Source: Gammaproteobacteria bacterium (GTDB lineage: Bacteria > Pseudomonadota > Gammaproteobacteria > Pseudomonadales > Azotimanducaceae). From it: a DNA stretch of 32,858 bases. The stretch's first letter is position 1, and every line of letters begins with the position of its first letter. The translations under genes were made by a program, and so were the position numbers. Shown in pieces: positions 1 to 7,387 of the stretch. Under the pieces are notes generated by a model. That model was not told where the DNA came from. It worked only from the letters and a program-made list of their open reading frames with translations, and made no database searches. The stretch is taken from positions 1 to 32,858 of the forward strand of contig JAPOYI010000202.1 of NCBI GenBank assembly GCA_026706665.1. The letters run 5' to 3'.

Positions 1-7
1 CGCGTAA

Positions 8-48
8 GGAAGTGCCGGCGTTTCCCCCGTCGCCGGAGGCGTACTTCC
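8..48. repeat. Imperfect inverted repeat at the left edge
   Basis: Arms GGAAGT (8-13) and ACTTCC (43-48) are complementary, and the inner parts GCCGGCG and CGCCGG also pair, with small bulges on the 3' arm and a loop of about ten bases. No T-run follows on either strand, so it is not a convincing terminator. The stretch 1-134 holds no gene I can support. An open frame on the minus strand runs from an ATG at 178 off the window edge, but it begins inside the dispersed stem-loop repeat and its translation looks like repeat-derived sequence. Confidence 0.35.
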
Positions 49-134
49 ATGCAAGCGTGCGCCGTAGAACGGCACGTCAGTGCCGATCAAGGCGCAGCAT
101 CCGGGATGGGCGGGATGGGCGAAAAAGAGCGCTT

Positions 135-189
135 GGGCGGGGGTGAACGACGGCACGCCCGAAGGGCCGACGGATTTCATGGCGCTAGC
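135..189 (-). repeat. Dispersed stem-loop repeat, copy 1
   Basis: This is one of three copies of an intergenic element (others at 3028-3083 and 11812-11862). All share the identical 16-mer GATTTCATGGCGCTAG (here 173-188) and a GGTGAA block (here from 142). Between them is a hairpin whose stem sequence differs by copy: here GCCC (157-160) pairs with GGGC (164-167) around a GAA loop. An outer stem TGAA/TTCA (144-147 with 176-179) also forms. The TAG stop codon of the minus-strand crotonase gene (185-187) lies inside the repeat. Confidence 0.75.
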
Positions 190-985
190 GACCGTCGAAC
201 TGCGGCGTCCGCTTCTCGGCGAAAGCGCGGCGGCCCTCCCTGTAGTCGTCGGAGTCGAAACAGGCTTCCACCAGCTGCCGCACATTTTCCAGGTCCTCCT
301 TGCGGCCGCCCCTTTCCCACGCGTCCACGGCTGCCTTGGCCGCCTTCAGGGTCAACGGCGCATTGGCGGCAACCCGGTCGGTGTAACTTGCCACGGCATC
401 CCGAATGGCGTCGCGCTCCTCGATGAAGTTGATCAGGCCGATTCGGAGCGCTTCGGCCGCATCGAGGAATCGTGCGGACAGGAGGATGTCGCGGGCGGCC
501 GTCGGGCCCACCTGGCGCGAGAGCTTGGCAAGTCCCTCGTAGCCGTAGCCAAGCCCGAGTTTGGCTGCCGGGATGCCGAACAGCGAATCCGGTGTGGCGA
601 AACGCACGTCGGCATTCAATGCGGCGGCCAGTCCGCCGCCGATGCAGTAACCCTCGATGCAGGCGATCAACGGTTTGGAGAACGTGCCCAGCGCCTTGCT
701 GCCGCGTGCCGAGGCGGCGCCGTAGCTGGCCATCTGCTTCGCATTCCCGCGCTTCGCGTCGAATTCGCTGATGTCCGCGCCGGACACGAACGCCTTGCCG
801 CCGGCGCCGCGCATGACGGCGACGCGAACGTCGGGGTCCTGTTCGAACCGCCCCATGATGTCGCCGATGGCCCGCCACATTTCCAGGGAGACGGCGTTGC
901 GTCGCGCCGGGTTGTTGTATTCCATCCAGCCGACGCCGTCCCGTATCCAGGCGCGCATCTTGTCGGTCTCGAGTTTCAGTTCCAT
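185..985 (-). CDS. Enoyl-CoA hydratase/isomerase (crotonase) family protein
   Basis: A 266-residue crotonase-fold protein of typical family length. The CoA-binding oxyanion-hole segments are present: SGADI near residues 68-72 and IGGGLAAA near 116-123. The two glutamates that act as acid and base in enoyl-CoA hydratases are both missing: GGGCELA of the classical enzyme reads GGGLAAA here, and FGQPE reads FGIPA. It is therefore unlikely to be a standard hydratase; the sequence FGIPAAKLGLGY points to a separate, common crotonase subfamily whose reaction I cannot name. The start ATG has a GGAG nine bases upstream. It lies 32 bases after the VWA gene on the same strand and may be co-transcribed with it. 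The stop codon lies in a dispersed repeat. Confidence 0.88.
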   Translation of the reverse strand: MELKLETDKMRAWIRDGVGWMEYNNPARRNAVSLEMWRAIGDIMGRFEQDPDVRVAVMRGAGGKAFVSGADISEFDAKRGNAKQMASYGAASARGSKALGTFSKPLIACIEGYCIGGGLAAALNADVRFATPDSLFGIPAAKLGLGYGYEGLAKLSRQVGPTAARDILLSARFLDAAEALRIGLINFIEERDAIRDAVASYTDRVAANAPLTLKAAKAAVDAWERGGRKEDLENVRQLVEACFDSDDYREGRRAFAEKRTPQFDGR

Positions 986-1017
986 ACGGCTCGCTCCGAT
1001 GTCGTTGAGAGGGCCCG

Positions 1018-3009
1018 CTACCGGCGCCCCAGCTTCCTCCGCTTGCCTTCAACGTAGTCGACCAATACGTATTCGCCAAGGCGTTCCGGGGTCGTATAGA
1101 ACACGCGGCCCCCGTTGATGCGCGCGATCTGGTCCATGAACTCCTTCAGGTAATAGCTCGAATCCAGCATGAAGGTATTGATCGCGATGCCCTTGCGCGT
1201 GCATCGCCGGACGGCGCCGTAGGTGGCCCGGTAGGTCTCCCGCGTCGGCGGGTACGAGAAGTAATGGCGACCGTTGGGAAGCAGGTGGGCGGTGGGTTCG
1301 CCGTCCGAGATCATGATGATCTGCTTGCTGCCGGCGTCATGTTTCGACAGCAGTCCTTCCGCCAGCAGCATGGCGTGTTGCATGTTGGTGCCAAGCACGT
1401 ATTCGTCCCACTGCAGCAGGGGAAGGTCATGCGCCTTCAGCTCGCGCGCGTACGCTGCGAAACCGATGATGTAGAAGTCGTCGCGGGGGTATTGGGAGGT
1501 AATGAGGTTGTGCAGCGCCAGGGCGACTTTCTTCGCGGCCTGGAACGCGCCCCGGAGCGCCATAGACCAGGACTGGTCCACCAGCATGGCCGTGGCGGTC
1601 GATGTCCGGAGTTCCGACCGGTAGACCTCGAAGTCCTCCGGTTGCAGGCGAACCGGCGTTGACGGCCCCTCGCGGTCGATGGCATTCCTGATCGTGCGCG
1701 GCATGTGCAGGTGGAAAGGGTCGCCGTACTCGTAGGGTTTGGTCTGTTCGAGACGGTCGCCGAATCGTCCTTCTTCCGGCAGCGCATGACTGCCCAGCCG
1801 TTGTCGGCGCAAGCGCGCATAGATTTCGCCAAGCGCCTTCTGGCCAATCATGCGGGCGCCTCGCGGGGTGAGTTCCCACCGGTCGCCGTCGCGGATATAT
1901 CCCGCGTCGCGCAACGACCTCAGGAGTTCCTTGAGATTGTCGAGGGACTCGGTGGCTTCGTCGTCCAGCAGGGTACCCAGGGCCTCCTCGTCAATGCGTT
2001 CGAGGTCCCCGCTGCGCTCCGCCTCCCGAACCTGGTCGATGAGCTGGTCGAGATCGCGCATCTCGCCCATGAGCCGCATCGCGGCCTCGAGATCCAGTTC
2101 GTCGCCGCCGCCGAACACGTAGCGCTTGCCTTCGGGGTTCAAGAAGTCCATTTCGTTGGCGAGCTTGGCAAGCTCTGCTTCGAGTTCCGGGTCGCCGAAG
2201 CGATCCGACATCAATGACTGCAACTGCTCGCGCTGTTGCGGCGACAACGAGGCGAACAGCGATTGGGCCGCCGCCATCTGCTGGCGCATCTGGTCGAGCA
2301 ACTCGTCGAGCGACCCTGGGGGATCGTCACCGAACATGTCCCCGAACTCCTGCATGAAGTCGTCGAAACGCGGGTCCTCGTCCGCGATCTTCCGCTCAAG
2401 CATCTCGTTCAGCCCCTTGACCATGTCCTTCATGCGCTCGATGTCCTCGCCGGACATCCGGTTGACCATGCGCTCGATGTCGTTGAAGAACGTACGCGTC
2501 ATGGCCTTGCGCAACTGGTTGAGGAGTTCCAGGAATTTTCGCTGTGCGTCCGGATTGAGGAATTCGTATTCCTCGAGCGATTTCATCTTGCCTCCCACAT
2601 CGTCCGGGAGGTCGTCAAGGGCTTCCTGGTTGCGGTCGGCGATTTCCTTCAGGACCTGGTCGGCGTACTCGTCGTCCTCGCGGTCCATCCACTCGTCGAT
2701 GGTGTCCTGCTCGGCCTCGAGGATGCGCGAAAGTTGCTGTTCGATGTCCCGCATGACGCTGGACAGATCGAACTGTTCAAGGCGCTCGCGCCTGCGGTCC
2801 CGCAGCTTTCGCATGATGTCGCGGAGACCCTGCATCCGTCGACCGCCGGTTTGCATGCCGCGCGACATGAGGTTGCGCAATGCCCAGCGGAGGTCGCCAT
2901 ACTCGGTAAGGTCGTCGGCGATGGCCGCCAGCACGTCGTCCGCCGCGATGTCCAGGGCCTGTGTGCCGTCCCAGCGCGAATACCGAAAGCGTGTCGCGAA
3001 GTGTCGCAA
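1018..3009 (-). CDS. VWA-domain protein, partner of the adjacent AAA+ ATPase
   Basis: A 663-residue soluble protein. The C-terminal third is a von Willebrand A domain with a complete metal site: LVDQSWSM with Asp at 478, followed by GTNMQHA and the MISDGEP strand. The N-terminal two thirds are rich in charged helices with many Asp/Glu/Arg/Met, likely coiled-coil or helical. No signal peptide or membrane segment is seen. The first possible start is a TTG at 3009, supported by AAGGA about nine bases upstream and an in-frame stop just before it. In the Mg-chelatase-like group, an ATPase of the ChlI type works with a VWA protein of this type to remodel or insert cofactors into target enzymes. The gene directly follows such an ATPase. 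The target here is unknown. Confidence 0.88.
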   Translation of the reverse strand: MRHFATRFRYSRWDGTQALDIAADDVLAAIADDLTEYGDLRWALRNLMSRGMQTGGRRMQGLRDIMRKLRDRRRERLEQFDLSSVMRDIEQQLSRILEAEQDTIDEWMDREDDEYADQVLKEIADRNQEALDDLPDDVGGKMKSLEEYEFLNPDAQRKFLELLNQLRKAMTRTFFNDIERMVNRMSGEDIERMKDMVKGLNEMLERKIADEDPRFDDFMQEFGDMFGDDPPGSLDELLDQMRQQMAAAQSLFASLSPQQREQLQSLMSDRFGDPELEAELAKLANEMDFLNPEGKRYVFGGGDELDLEAAMRLMGEMRDLDQLIDQVREAERSGDLERIDEEALGTLLDDEATESLDNLKELLRSLRDAGYIRDGDRWELTPRGARMIGQKALGEIYARLRRQRLGSHALPEEGRFGDRLEQTKPYEYGDPFHLHMPRTIRNAIDREGPSTPVRLQPEDFEVYRSELRTSTATAMLVDQSWSMALRGAFQAAKKVALALHNLITSQYPRDDFYIIGFAAYARELKAHDLPLLQWDEYVLGTNMQHAMLLAEGLLSKHDAGSKQIIMISDGEPTAHLLPNGRHYFSYPPTRETYRATYGAVRRCTRKGIAINTFMLDSSYYLKEFMDQIARINGGRVFYTTPERLGEYVLVDYVEGKRRKLGRR

Positions 3010-3027
3010 GTTGGTCAGTCCTTAAGC

Positions 3028-3083
3028 GGGGCGGCGGGGGTGAAAGACGGCACCCGCAGGGTGGCGGATTTCATGGCGCTAGC
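3028..3083 (-). repeat. Dispersed stem-loop repeat, copy 2
   Basis: This copy fills most of the 78-base gap between the ATPase and VWA genes. The inner stem CACCC (3051-3055) pairs with GGGTG (3059-3063) around a GCA loop, and the outer stem TGAAA pairs with TTTCA. The 16-mer shared by all copies is at 3067-3082. Lying within a two-gene unit, it could affect mRNA stability or the expression ratio of the two genes; that role is inference. Confidence 0.75.
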
Positions 3084-3087
3084 CACG

Positions 3088-4485
3088 CTAGCCCGTGAAG
3101 ACGGCGCGGCCGCGGACGCCGTGCTTGTTCAGCAATTCGTGCAGGTGCAGGCCTTCGAGTATGAACTCTACGGCCGCGGCCGCCTGGCCTGGCCCGGTCT
3201 CGCCCGCCAACCCGGCGACGGCCTCGCGCAGGCCGTCGACGCGGCCCAGGGTTTCGATGTACGCGTCGATCGGGGCCGACTCGCCGGTTTCTACCGAAAG
3301 TCCGTCGTTGAAGGCCATGGCGACCGTTTCGAGCTTGTCCGTGTCGACGTGACGGTCGTACACGGTCTTCACGGCGGCGTTGACGATGCGCTGGAGGATC
3401 TTGTCCTCCTGGCCTTCCTCCATGGCTTCGAACTCGACCTTGCCGCGCAGGGAAGGGGCGATAAAGGTCAGGTCGGATATGCGCGGCACGACCTCGGATT
3501 CACCTAGGCGCAGTGCCCGGCGGAACGCGTTGGCGAGCAGCGACTCGTAGTTCGAAATGGACGTGCGGACGGAGACGCCGGAGCGCTGGTTGATATCGGG
3601 GGATTGCCGCGCGAGATGCGTCACCTCCGCGATCACCTCGCGCATGTATCCCGGCACGTGGAGTTCCCGGCCCGCCATGTCGAACCGGGACGCTTCCTGC
3701 TCCATGATGGCGATCTCCTGTTCCACGGACTCCGGATAGTGCGTGCGAACCTGCGCGCCGTAACGGTCCTTCAGCGGCGTGATGATGCGGCCGCGATTGG
3801 TGTAGTCCTCTGGATTCGCGGTCGCGACGAGGAAGACATCGAGCGACAGGCGCACCTTGTGGCCGCGAATCTGGATGTCCCGTTCCTCCATGACGTTGAG
3901 CAGGCCAACCTGGATCCGCTCGGTCAGGTCCGGCAACTCGTTGATTGCGAAGATGCCCCGGTTCATTCGCGGCACGAGGCCGAAATGGATCGTCAGGGCG
4001 TCGGAAAGGTACCTGCCTTCCGCCACCTTGATCGGATCGACCTCGCCGATCAGGTCTGCGATGGTGATGTCCGGAGTCGCGAGCTTTTCCCCGTAGCGCT
4101 CGTCGCGGTGCAGCCATCGAATGGGTGCGTCTTCGCCCCGCTCCATGACGATGGCCTTGCCCGCTTCGGTGATGGGACTCTCGGGATTCTCCGGAATCTC
4201 GGTACCGTCGAGGATCGGCGTGTATTCGTCGAGCAAGGTAGTCAGAGCGCGCAGGATGCGTGACTTTGCCTGGCCACGTTCGCCAAGGAGGATCAGGTCC
4301 TGGCCGCCCAGGATCGCGTTCTGAATCTCCGGAATGACGGTTTCGTCGTAGCCAACGATACCGGGAAACAGGGTTTCGCCGCTGGCGAGTCTTGCGATGA
4401 GGTTGCGCCGCAGTTCCGTCTTGACGGACGAAACAGAGTAGCTGGCTGCCCGGAGTTCCCCGAGGGTGGCAGGCCTCGACCCCAT
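3088..4485 (-). CDS. Mg-chelatase/MoxR-type AAA+ ATPase
   Basis: A 465-residue AAA+ protein related to the ChlI subunit of magnesium chelatase. The Walker A loop is GERGQAKS (about residues 68-75). The Walker B strand reads IFAINELPDL (178-187), with Asn where most AAA+ proteins have Asp. This variant, followed by the TERIQVGLLNVMEERDIQ helix, is as I remember it for this subfamily. The sensor segment is LVATANPEDYTNRGRI. I chose the ATG at 4485 because GGAG lies about 11 bases upstream; a longer frame to 4605 would run into the divergent exonuclease promoter region. It likely drives conformational change in a target through the VWA protein encoded next. Confidence 0.88.
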   Translation of the reverse strand: MGSRPATLGELRAASYSVSSVKTELRRNLIARLASGETLFPGIVGYDETVIPEIQNAILGGQDLILLGERGQAKSRILRALTTLLDEYTPILDGTEIPENPESPITEAGKAIVMERGEDAPIRWLHRDERYGEKLATPDITIADLIGEVDPIKVAEGRYLSDALTIHFGLVPRMNRGIFAINELPDLTERIQVGLLNVMEERDIQIRGHKVRLSLDVFLVATANPEDYTNRGRIITPLKDRYGAQVRTHYPESVEQEIAIMEQEASRFDMAGRELHVPGYMREVIAEVTHLARQSPDINQRSGVSVRTSISNYESLLANAFRRALRLGESEVVPRISDLTFIAPSLRGKVEFEAMEEGQEDKILQRIVNAAVKTVYDRHVDTDKLETVAMAFNDGLSVETGESAPIDAYIETLGRVDGLREAVAGLAGETGPGQAAAAVEFILEGLHLHELLNKHGVRGRAVFTG

Positions 4486-4642
4486 TACTTGCTTCGCTCC
4501 TTCAGGCTGGGACCCCGTGGATGCAAGTGTGTCAGCTACGCTGGGGGATGGCAAACGGCCGCCCGGTGATGTCTGACTTCTGCATGCAGGCCCGGCTCGC
4601 GGCATAGGCGCTTTGCCGGACGAAACCGGTTAGGATGCGGCC
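4486..4642. other. Divergent intergenic region
   Basis: This 157-base gap separates the minus-strand ATPase gene from the plus-strand exonuclease gene and should carry promoters for both. I see no convincing -35/-10 pair with normal spacing; TTGCCG and TAGGAT before the exonuclease gene are only 12 bases apart. Confidence 0.4.
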
Positions 4643-5410
4643 ATGCGAGTCGCGACCTGGAACGTGAACGGCGTGCGCGCACGCCTCGACTTCATCCGCA
4701 TCTGGCTGCGGGAACGCCGCCCCGACATTATCGGTCTGCAGGAGATCAAGACGGAAGCCGACGACTTCCCGTATTCGACCTTCGAGGAACTCGGTTACGA
4801 GGTGCTCCTCCATGGGCAGAAGGGCTGGAACGGAGTTGCCGTGCTGTCGCGCCTTCCGGTCGAAGACAGCTTTCGCGGCCTGGCCGGGCAGGAGGAGATG
4901 GGAGCGAGACTCGTCGGCGCGAGAGTCGGCGGACTCACGTTTGCCACCGTCTATTGCCCGAACGGCAAGTCGCTGGAACACGAGGACTTCGCAGGCAAAC
5001 TCGCCTGGCTGGACGACCTTGCCACCTTCTGGGCGGCCCGGAACGTGGGGCAGGGCATCCTTTGCGGCGATTTCAACGTGGTTCCGCAAGCGGTCGACAG
5101 TTGGCGCGGCGAGGATGCGGACGGGCAGATTTTCCACACGGTGGAAGAGAGGAGCCGGTTCGACGCGCTCCTTGGAGCCGGCCTCGTGGACCTCTTTCGC
5201 GAGAAAAACCCCGATTCCCGCGCATTCTCCTGGTGGGACTACCGGGCCGGCGCATTCCGCTTCGGGCACGGCTTGAGGATCGATTTCCTGCTGGGCACGC
5301 CCCCGGTGTTGGCGCGGGTCAACCAGGTCGAGATAGACCGCGACTTTCGGAAGAAAAAGGAAGGTCTGACGGCGTCCGACCACGCGCCGGTGATCGCGGA
5401 CCTGGACTAG
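4643..5410 (+). CDS. xthA: Exonuclease III family AP endonuclease
   Basis: A 255-residue protein of normal length for the exonuclease III/ExoA family, which cuts DNA at abasic sites and trims 3' ends during base excision repair. Catalytic landmarks are all present: WNVNGVRAR at 6-14, Glu34 in LQEIKTE, the VYCPNG strand near 103-108, GDFNV with Asp143 and Asn145, the WWDYR motif, RIDFLL near the C-terminus, and the general-base dyad SDHAP (Asp246, His247). Cytoplasmic, with no extra domains. It stands alone, divergent from the ATPase gene and 81 bases before the hydroxyproline cluster. The gene symbol is by family; several paralogues of this family exist in related bacteria. Confidence 0.92.
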   Translation: MRVATWNVNGVRARLDFIRIWLRERRPDIIGLQEIKTEADDFPYSTFEELGYEVLLHGQKGWNGVAVLSRLPVEDSFRGLAGQEEMGARLVGARVGGLTFATVYCPNGKSLEHEDFAGKLAWLDDLATFWAARNVGQGILCGDFNVVPQAVDSWRGEDADGQIFHTVEERSRFDALLGAGLVDLFREKNPDSRAFSWWDYRAGAFRFGHGLRIDFLLGTPPVLARVNQVEIDRDFRKKKEGLTASDHAPVIADLD

Positions 5411-5491
5411 TCCTCGGATTACGCGAGTTCTGAAGCGCCGCAGATCTGGACAAGGCATTGCTTCTCAAGAGTAGTCGAAGCACCAGGAACC

Positions 5492-6439
5492 ATGTCTGAC
5501 CCGGAGTCCGTTTTCGTCGGCTGTCTGCCGGCCCTCATGACACCCTGCGATGCCGGTGGCAAACCGGATTTCGATGCTCTCGCGGAAAAGGGCGGGGAAC
5601 TCGTGGGGGGCGGGATGCGGGGCGTCGTCTATTGCGGGTCCATGGGCGAATGGCCGCTCCTGTCCGACGGGCAGCGCCGAGCAGGCGTCGAGGCGCTGGT
5701 GGACAGGGACATTCCGGTGGTCGCCGGCACCGGTGCCCAGAGCACCGCGCGCGCGGCGGCGCTGGCGAGCCATGCCCGGGAGGTCGGCGCGGCGGGCCTC
5801 ATGATCATTCCCCGCGTGCTGTCGCGGGCAACTTCGGCCGCCGCGCAACGTGCGCACTTCGCCGCAGTGCTGCGCGCCGGGGGCGGACTTCCCGCGGTCA
5901 TCTACAACAGTCCCTATTACGGTTTCGAGACGAAGGCCGGGTTGTTCTTCGACCTGGCACGTGAATTCGACAGCCTGGTCGGGTTCAAGGAGTTCGGCGG
6001 CGCCGCGTCCCTCGACTATGCGGCCGAGCACATCACTTCCGGCCGACCGGACCTCAAGTTGGTCGTTGGTGTCGATACCCAGGTCGTGCACGGCATTGTT
6101 CGCTGCGGCGCGAGTGGCGTGATTTCCGGCATCGGAAACGTGTTCCCGGCGGAGGTTCTGCGCCTGGTCGGCCTTTGCGAGCAAGCGCGCGATGGAAGTC
6201 AGGACGCCCTCCGCATGGCGGGGGATCTGGATGAAGCACTCTCGGTGCTGGCCAGGTTCGACGAGGGACCGGACCTGGTGCTCTATTTCAAGCGCCTGAT
6301 GGTTCTAGAGGGCAACCCCGAGTACGCAAACGCGCTGAATCCCGATGACGGGCTGAGCCCCTCACAGCGGCGGTACGTCGATTCGCACTGGGCGCGCTTT
6401 CGACGCTGGTGGGATGCATGGCATGGAGCGCGTGGGTGA
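5492..6439 (+). CDS. DapA-family lyase, probable 1-pyrroline-4-hydroxy-2-carboxylate deaminase
   Basis: A 315-residue dihydrodipicolinate synthase-fold protein. The Schiff-base lysine is Lys166 in LVGFKEFGG, the conserved tyrosine is in VIYNSPYYG (Tyr138), and the substrate loop reads GSMGEW (49-54). The DapA family includes several aldolases and dehydratases, so sequence alone does not fix the reaction. The next two genes, translationally coupled, encode hydroxyproline epimerase and an FAD amino-acid dehydrogenase. That makes the deaminase that turns pyrroline-4-hydroxy-2-carboxylate into 2-oxoglutarate semialdehyde the best fit. The start has AGGA just upstream. Alternative: a sugar-acid or hydroxy-oxo-acid aldolase. 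Confidence 0.85.
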   Translation: MSDPESVFVGCLPALMTPCDAGGKPDFDALAEKGGELVGGGMRGVVYCGSMGEWPLLSDGQRRAGVEALVDRDIPVVAGTGAQSTARAAALASHAREVGAAGLMIIPRVLSRATSAAAQRAHFAAVLRAGGGLPAVIYNSPYYGFETKAGLFFDLAREFDSLVGFKEFGGAASLDYAAEHITSGRPDLKLVVGVDTQVVHGIVRCGASGVISGIGNVFPAEVLRLVGLCEQARDGSQDALRMAGDLDEALSVLARFDEGPDLVLYFKRLMVLEGNPEYANALNPDDGLSPSQRRYVDSHWARFRRWWDAWHGARG

Positions 6440-7386
6440 GCAATCTGCGGGTGATCGACTCCCACACGGCGGGCGAACCTACGCGGGCAGTGGTCAGCGG
6501 CGGTCCGGACCTCGGTGGCGGCCCCATGGCGGAACGACTGCGGCGCTTCGAGAAACACCACGACGACTTCCGGCGATCGGTGGTCCTCGAACCTCGCGGG
6601 TCGGATGCCCTGGTCGGTGCGCTGCTCTGCGAACCGACCGACGGCCGCTGCGCGACCGGCGTGATCTTCTTCAACAACGTGGGTTACCTCAACATGTGCG
6701 GTCACGGCGCCATCGGCGTGGCCGTCACGCTGGCGTACCTGGAAAGGGTCGAACTGGGCGAACTGCGCCTCGAAACCCCGATCGGGGTCGTCTCCATCGT
6801 TCTTCGTTCGCCCAACGAAGCCAGCATCGAGAACGTCCCGAGCTACCGCTTTCGATCGGGTGTTGCCGTTGCGGTGGAAGGTCTTGGCATCGTGCGGGGG
6901 GATGTGGCGTGGGGTGGCAACTGGTTTTTTCTTGCTGACTCGACATCGATCCCTGGCCTGGCGCCAATCGCGCTCGGTGCCGAGCCCCAACTGACCGAAG
7001 CCACGAGGCGGATCAAGGCAGCGCTGGTCCGAGAGGGAGTGACGGGTCGCGACGGCGCCGAGATCGACCATGTCGAGTTGTTCGAACCCGCCGTCTCCGC
7101 CGGCGCCGACAGCCGGAATTTCGTGCTCTGTCCCGGTGCTGCCTATGACCGTTCGCCCTGCGGTACGGGAACGAGCGCCAAGGTCGCCTGCCTTGCGGCG
7201 GAGGGAGCGTTGCAACCCGGGGAGGACTGGGTGCAGGAAAGCCTGATCGGTTCGCGTTTCGTGGCGCGTTACCGGCTGAATGCCGAAGGTGAGGTCATCC
7301 CCAGCATCACCGGCCAAGCGTTTGTCTGCGGCGATACCACCCTGATCCGCCACCCGCAGGACCCGTTCCGCGACGGAATCGGGTGA
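6436..7386 (+). CDS. 4-hydroxyproline 2-epimerase (proline racemase family)
   Basis: A 316-residue member of the proline racemase family. Both catalytic cysteines are present: Cys88 in NMCGHG and Cys242 in SPCGTGTSAK. Two cysteines indicate a racemase/epimerase and argue against the trans-3-hydroxyproline dehydratases, in which one is replaced by Thr. The N-terminal IDSHTAGEPTR motif is typical. I chose the GTG at 6436 because it overlaps the upstream stop codon by four bases (GTGA), has GGAG upstream and gives a normal N-terminus; ATGs at 6409 and 6418 would add nine or six extra residues. It converts trans-4-hydroxy-L-proline to cis-4-hydroxy-D-proline, the substrate of the next enzyme. Confidence 0.9.
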   Translation: MSNLRVIDSHTAGEPTRAVVSGGPDLGGGPMAERLRRFEKHHDDFRRSVVLEPRGSDALVGALLCEPTDGRCATGVIFFNNVGYLNMCGHGAIGVAVTLAYLERVELGELRLETPIGVVSIVLRSPNEASIENVPSYRFRSGVAVAVEGLGIVRGDVAWGGNWFFLADSTSIPGLAPIALGAEPQLTEATRRIKAALVREGVTGRDGAEIDHVELFEPAVSAGADSRNFVLCPGAAYDRSPCGTGTSAKVACLAAEGALQPGEDWVQESLIGSRFVARYRLNAEGEVIPSITGQAFVCGDTTLIRHPQDPFRDGIG

Positions 7387-7387
7387 C

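Noticed and set aside
1-178. Open frame on the minus strand from an ATG at 178 to the window edge
   Set aside because: It starts inside the dispersed repeat, no ribosome binding site is seen, and its translation (with TPPATGETPALP) looks like repeat-derived rather than protein sequence.
80-1057. Long plus-strand open frame
   Set aside because: It lies opposite the crotonase gene, which has clear family motifs; the plus frame is a high-GC shadow.
2236-3507. Plus-strand open frame of 423 codons
   Set aside because: It crosses the ATPase/VWA boundary on the other strand and shows no motif; a shadow.
4532-5458. Minus-strand open frame opposite the exonuclease gene
   Set aside because: The exonuclease III motifs on the plus strand are complete.
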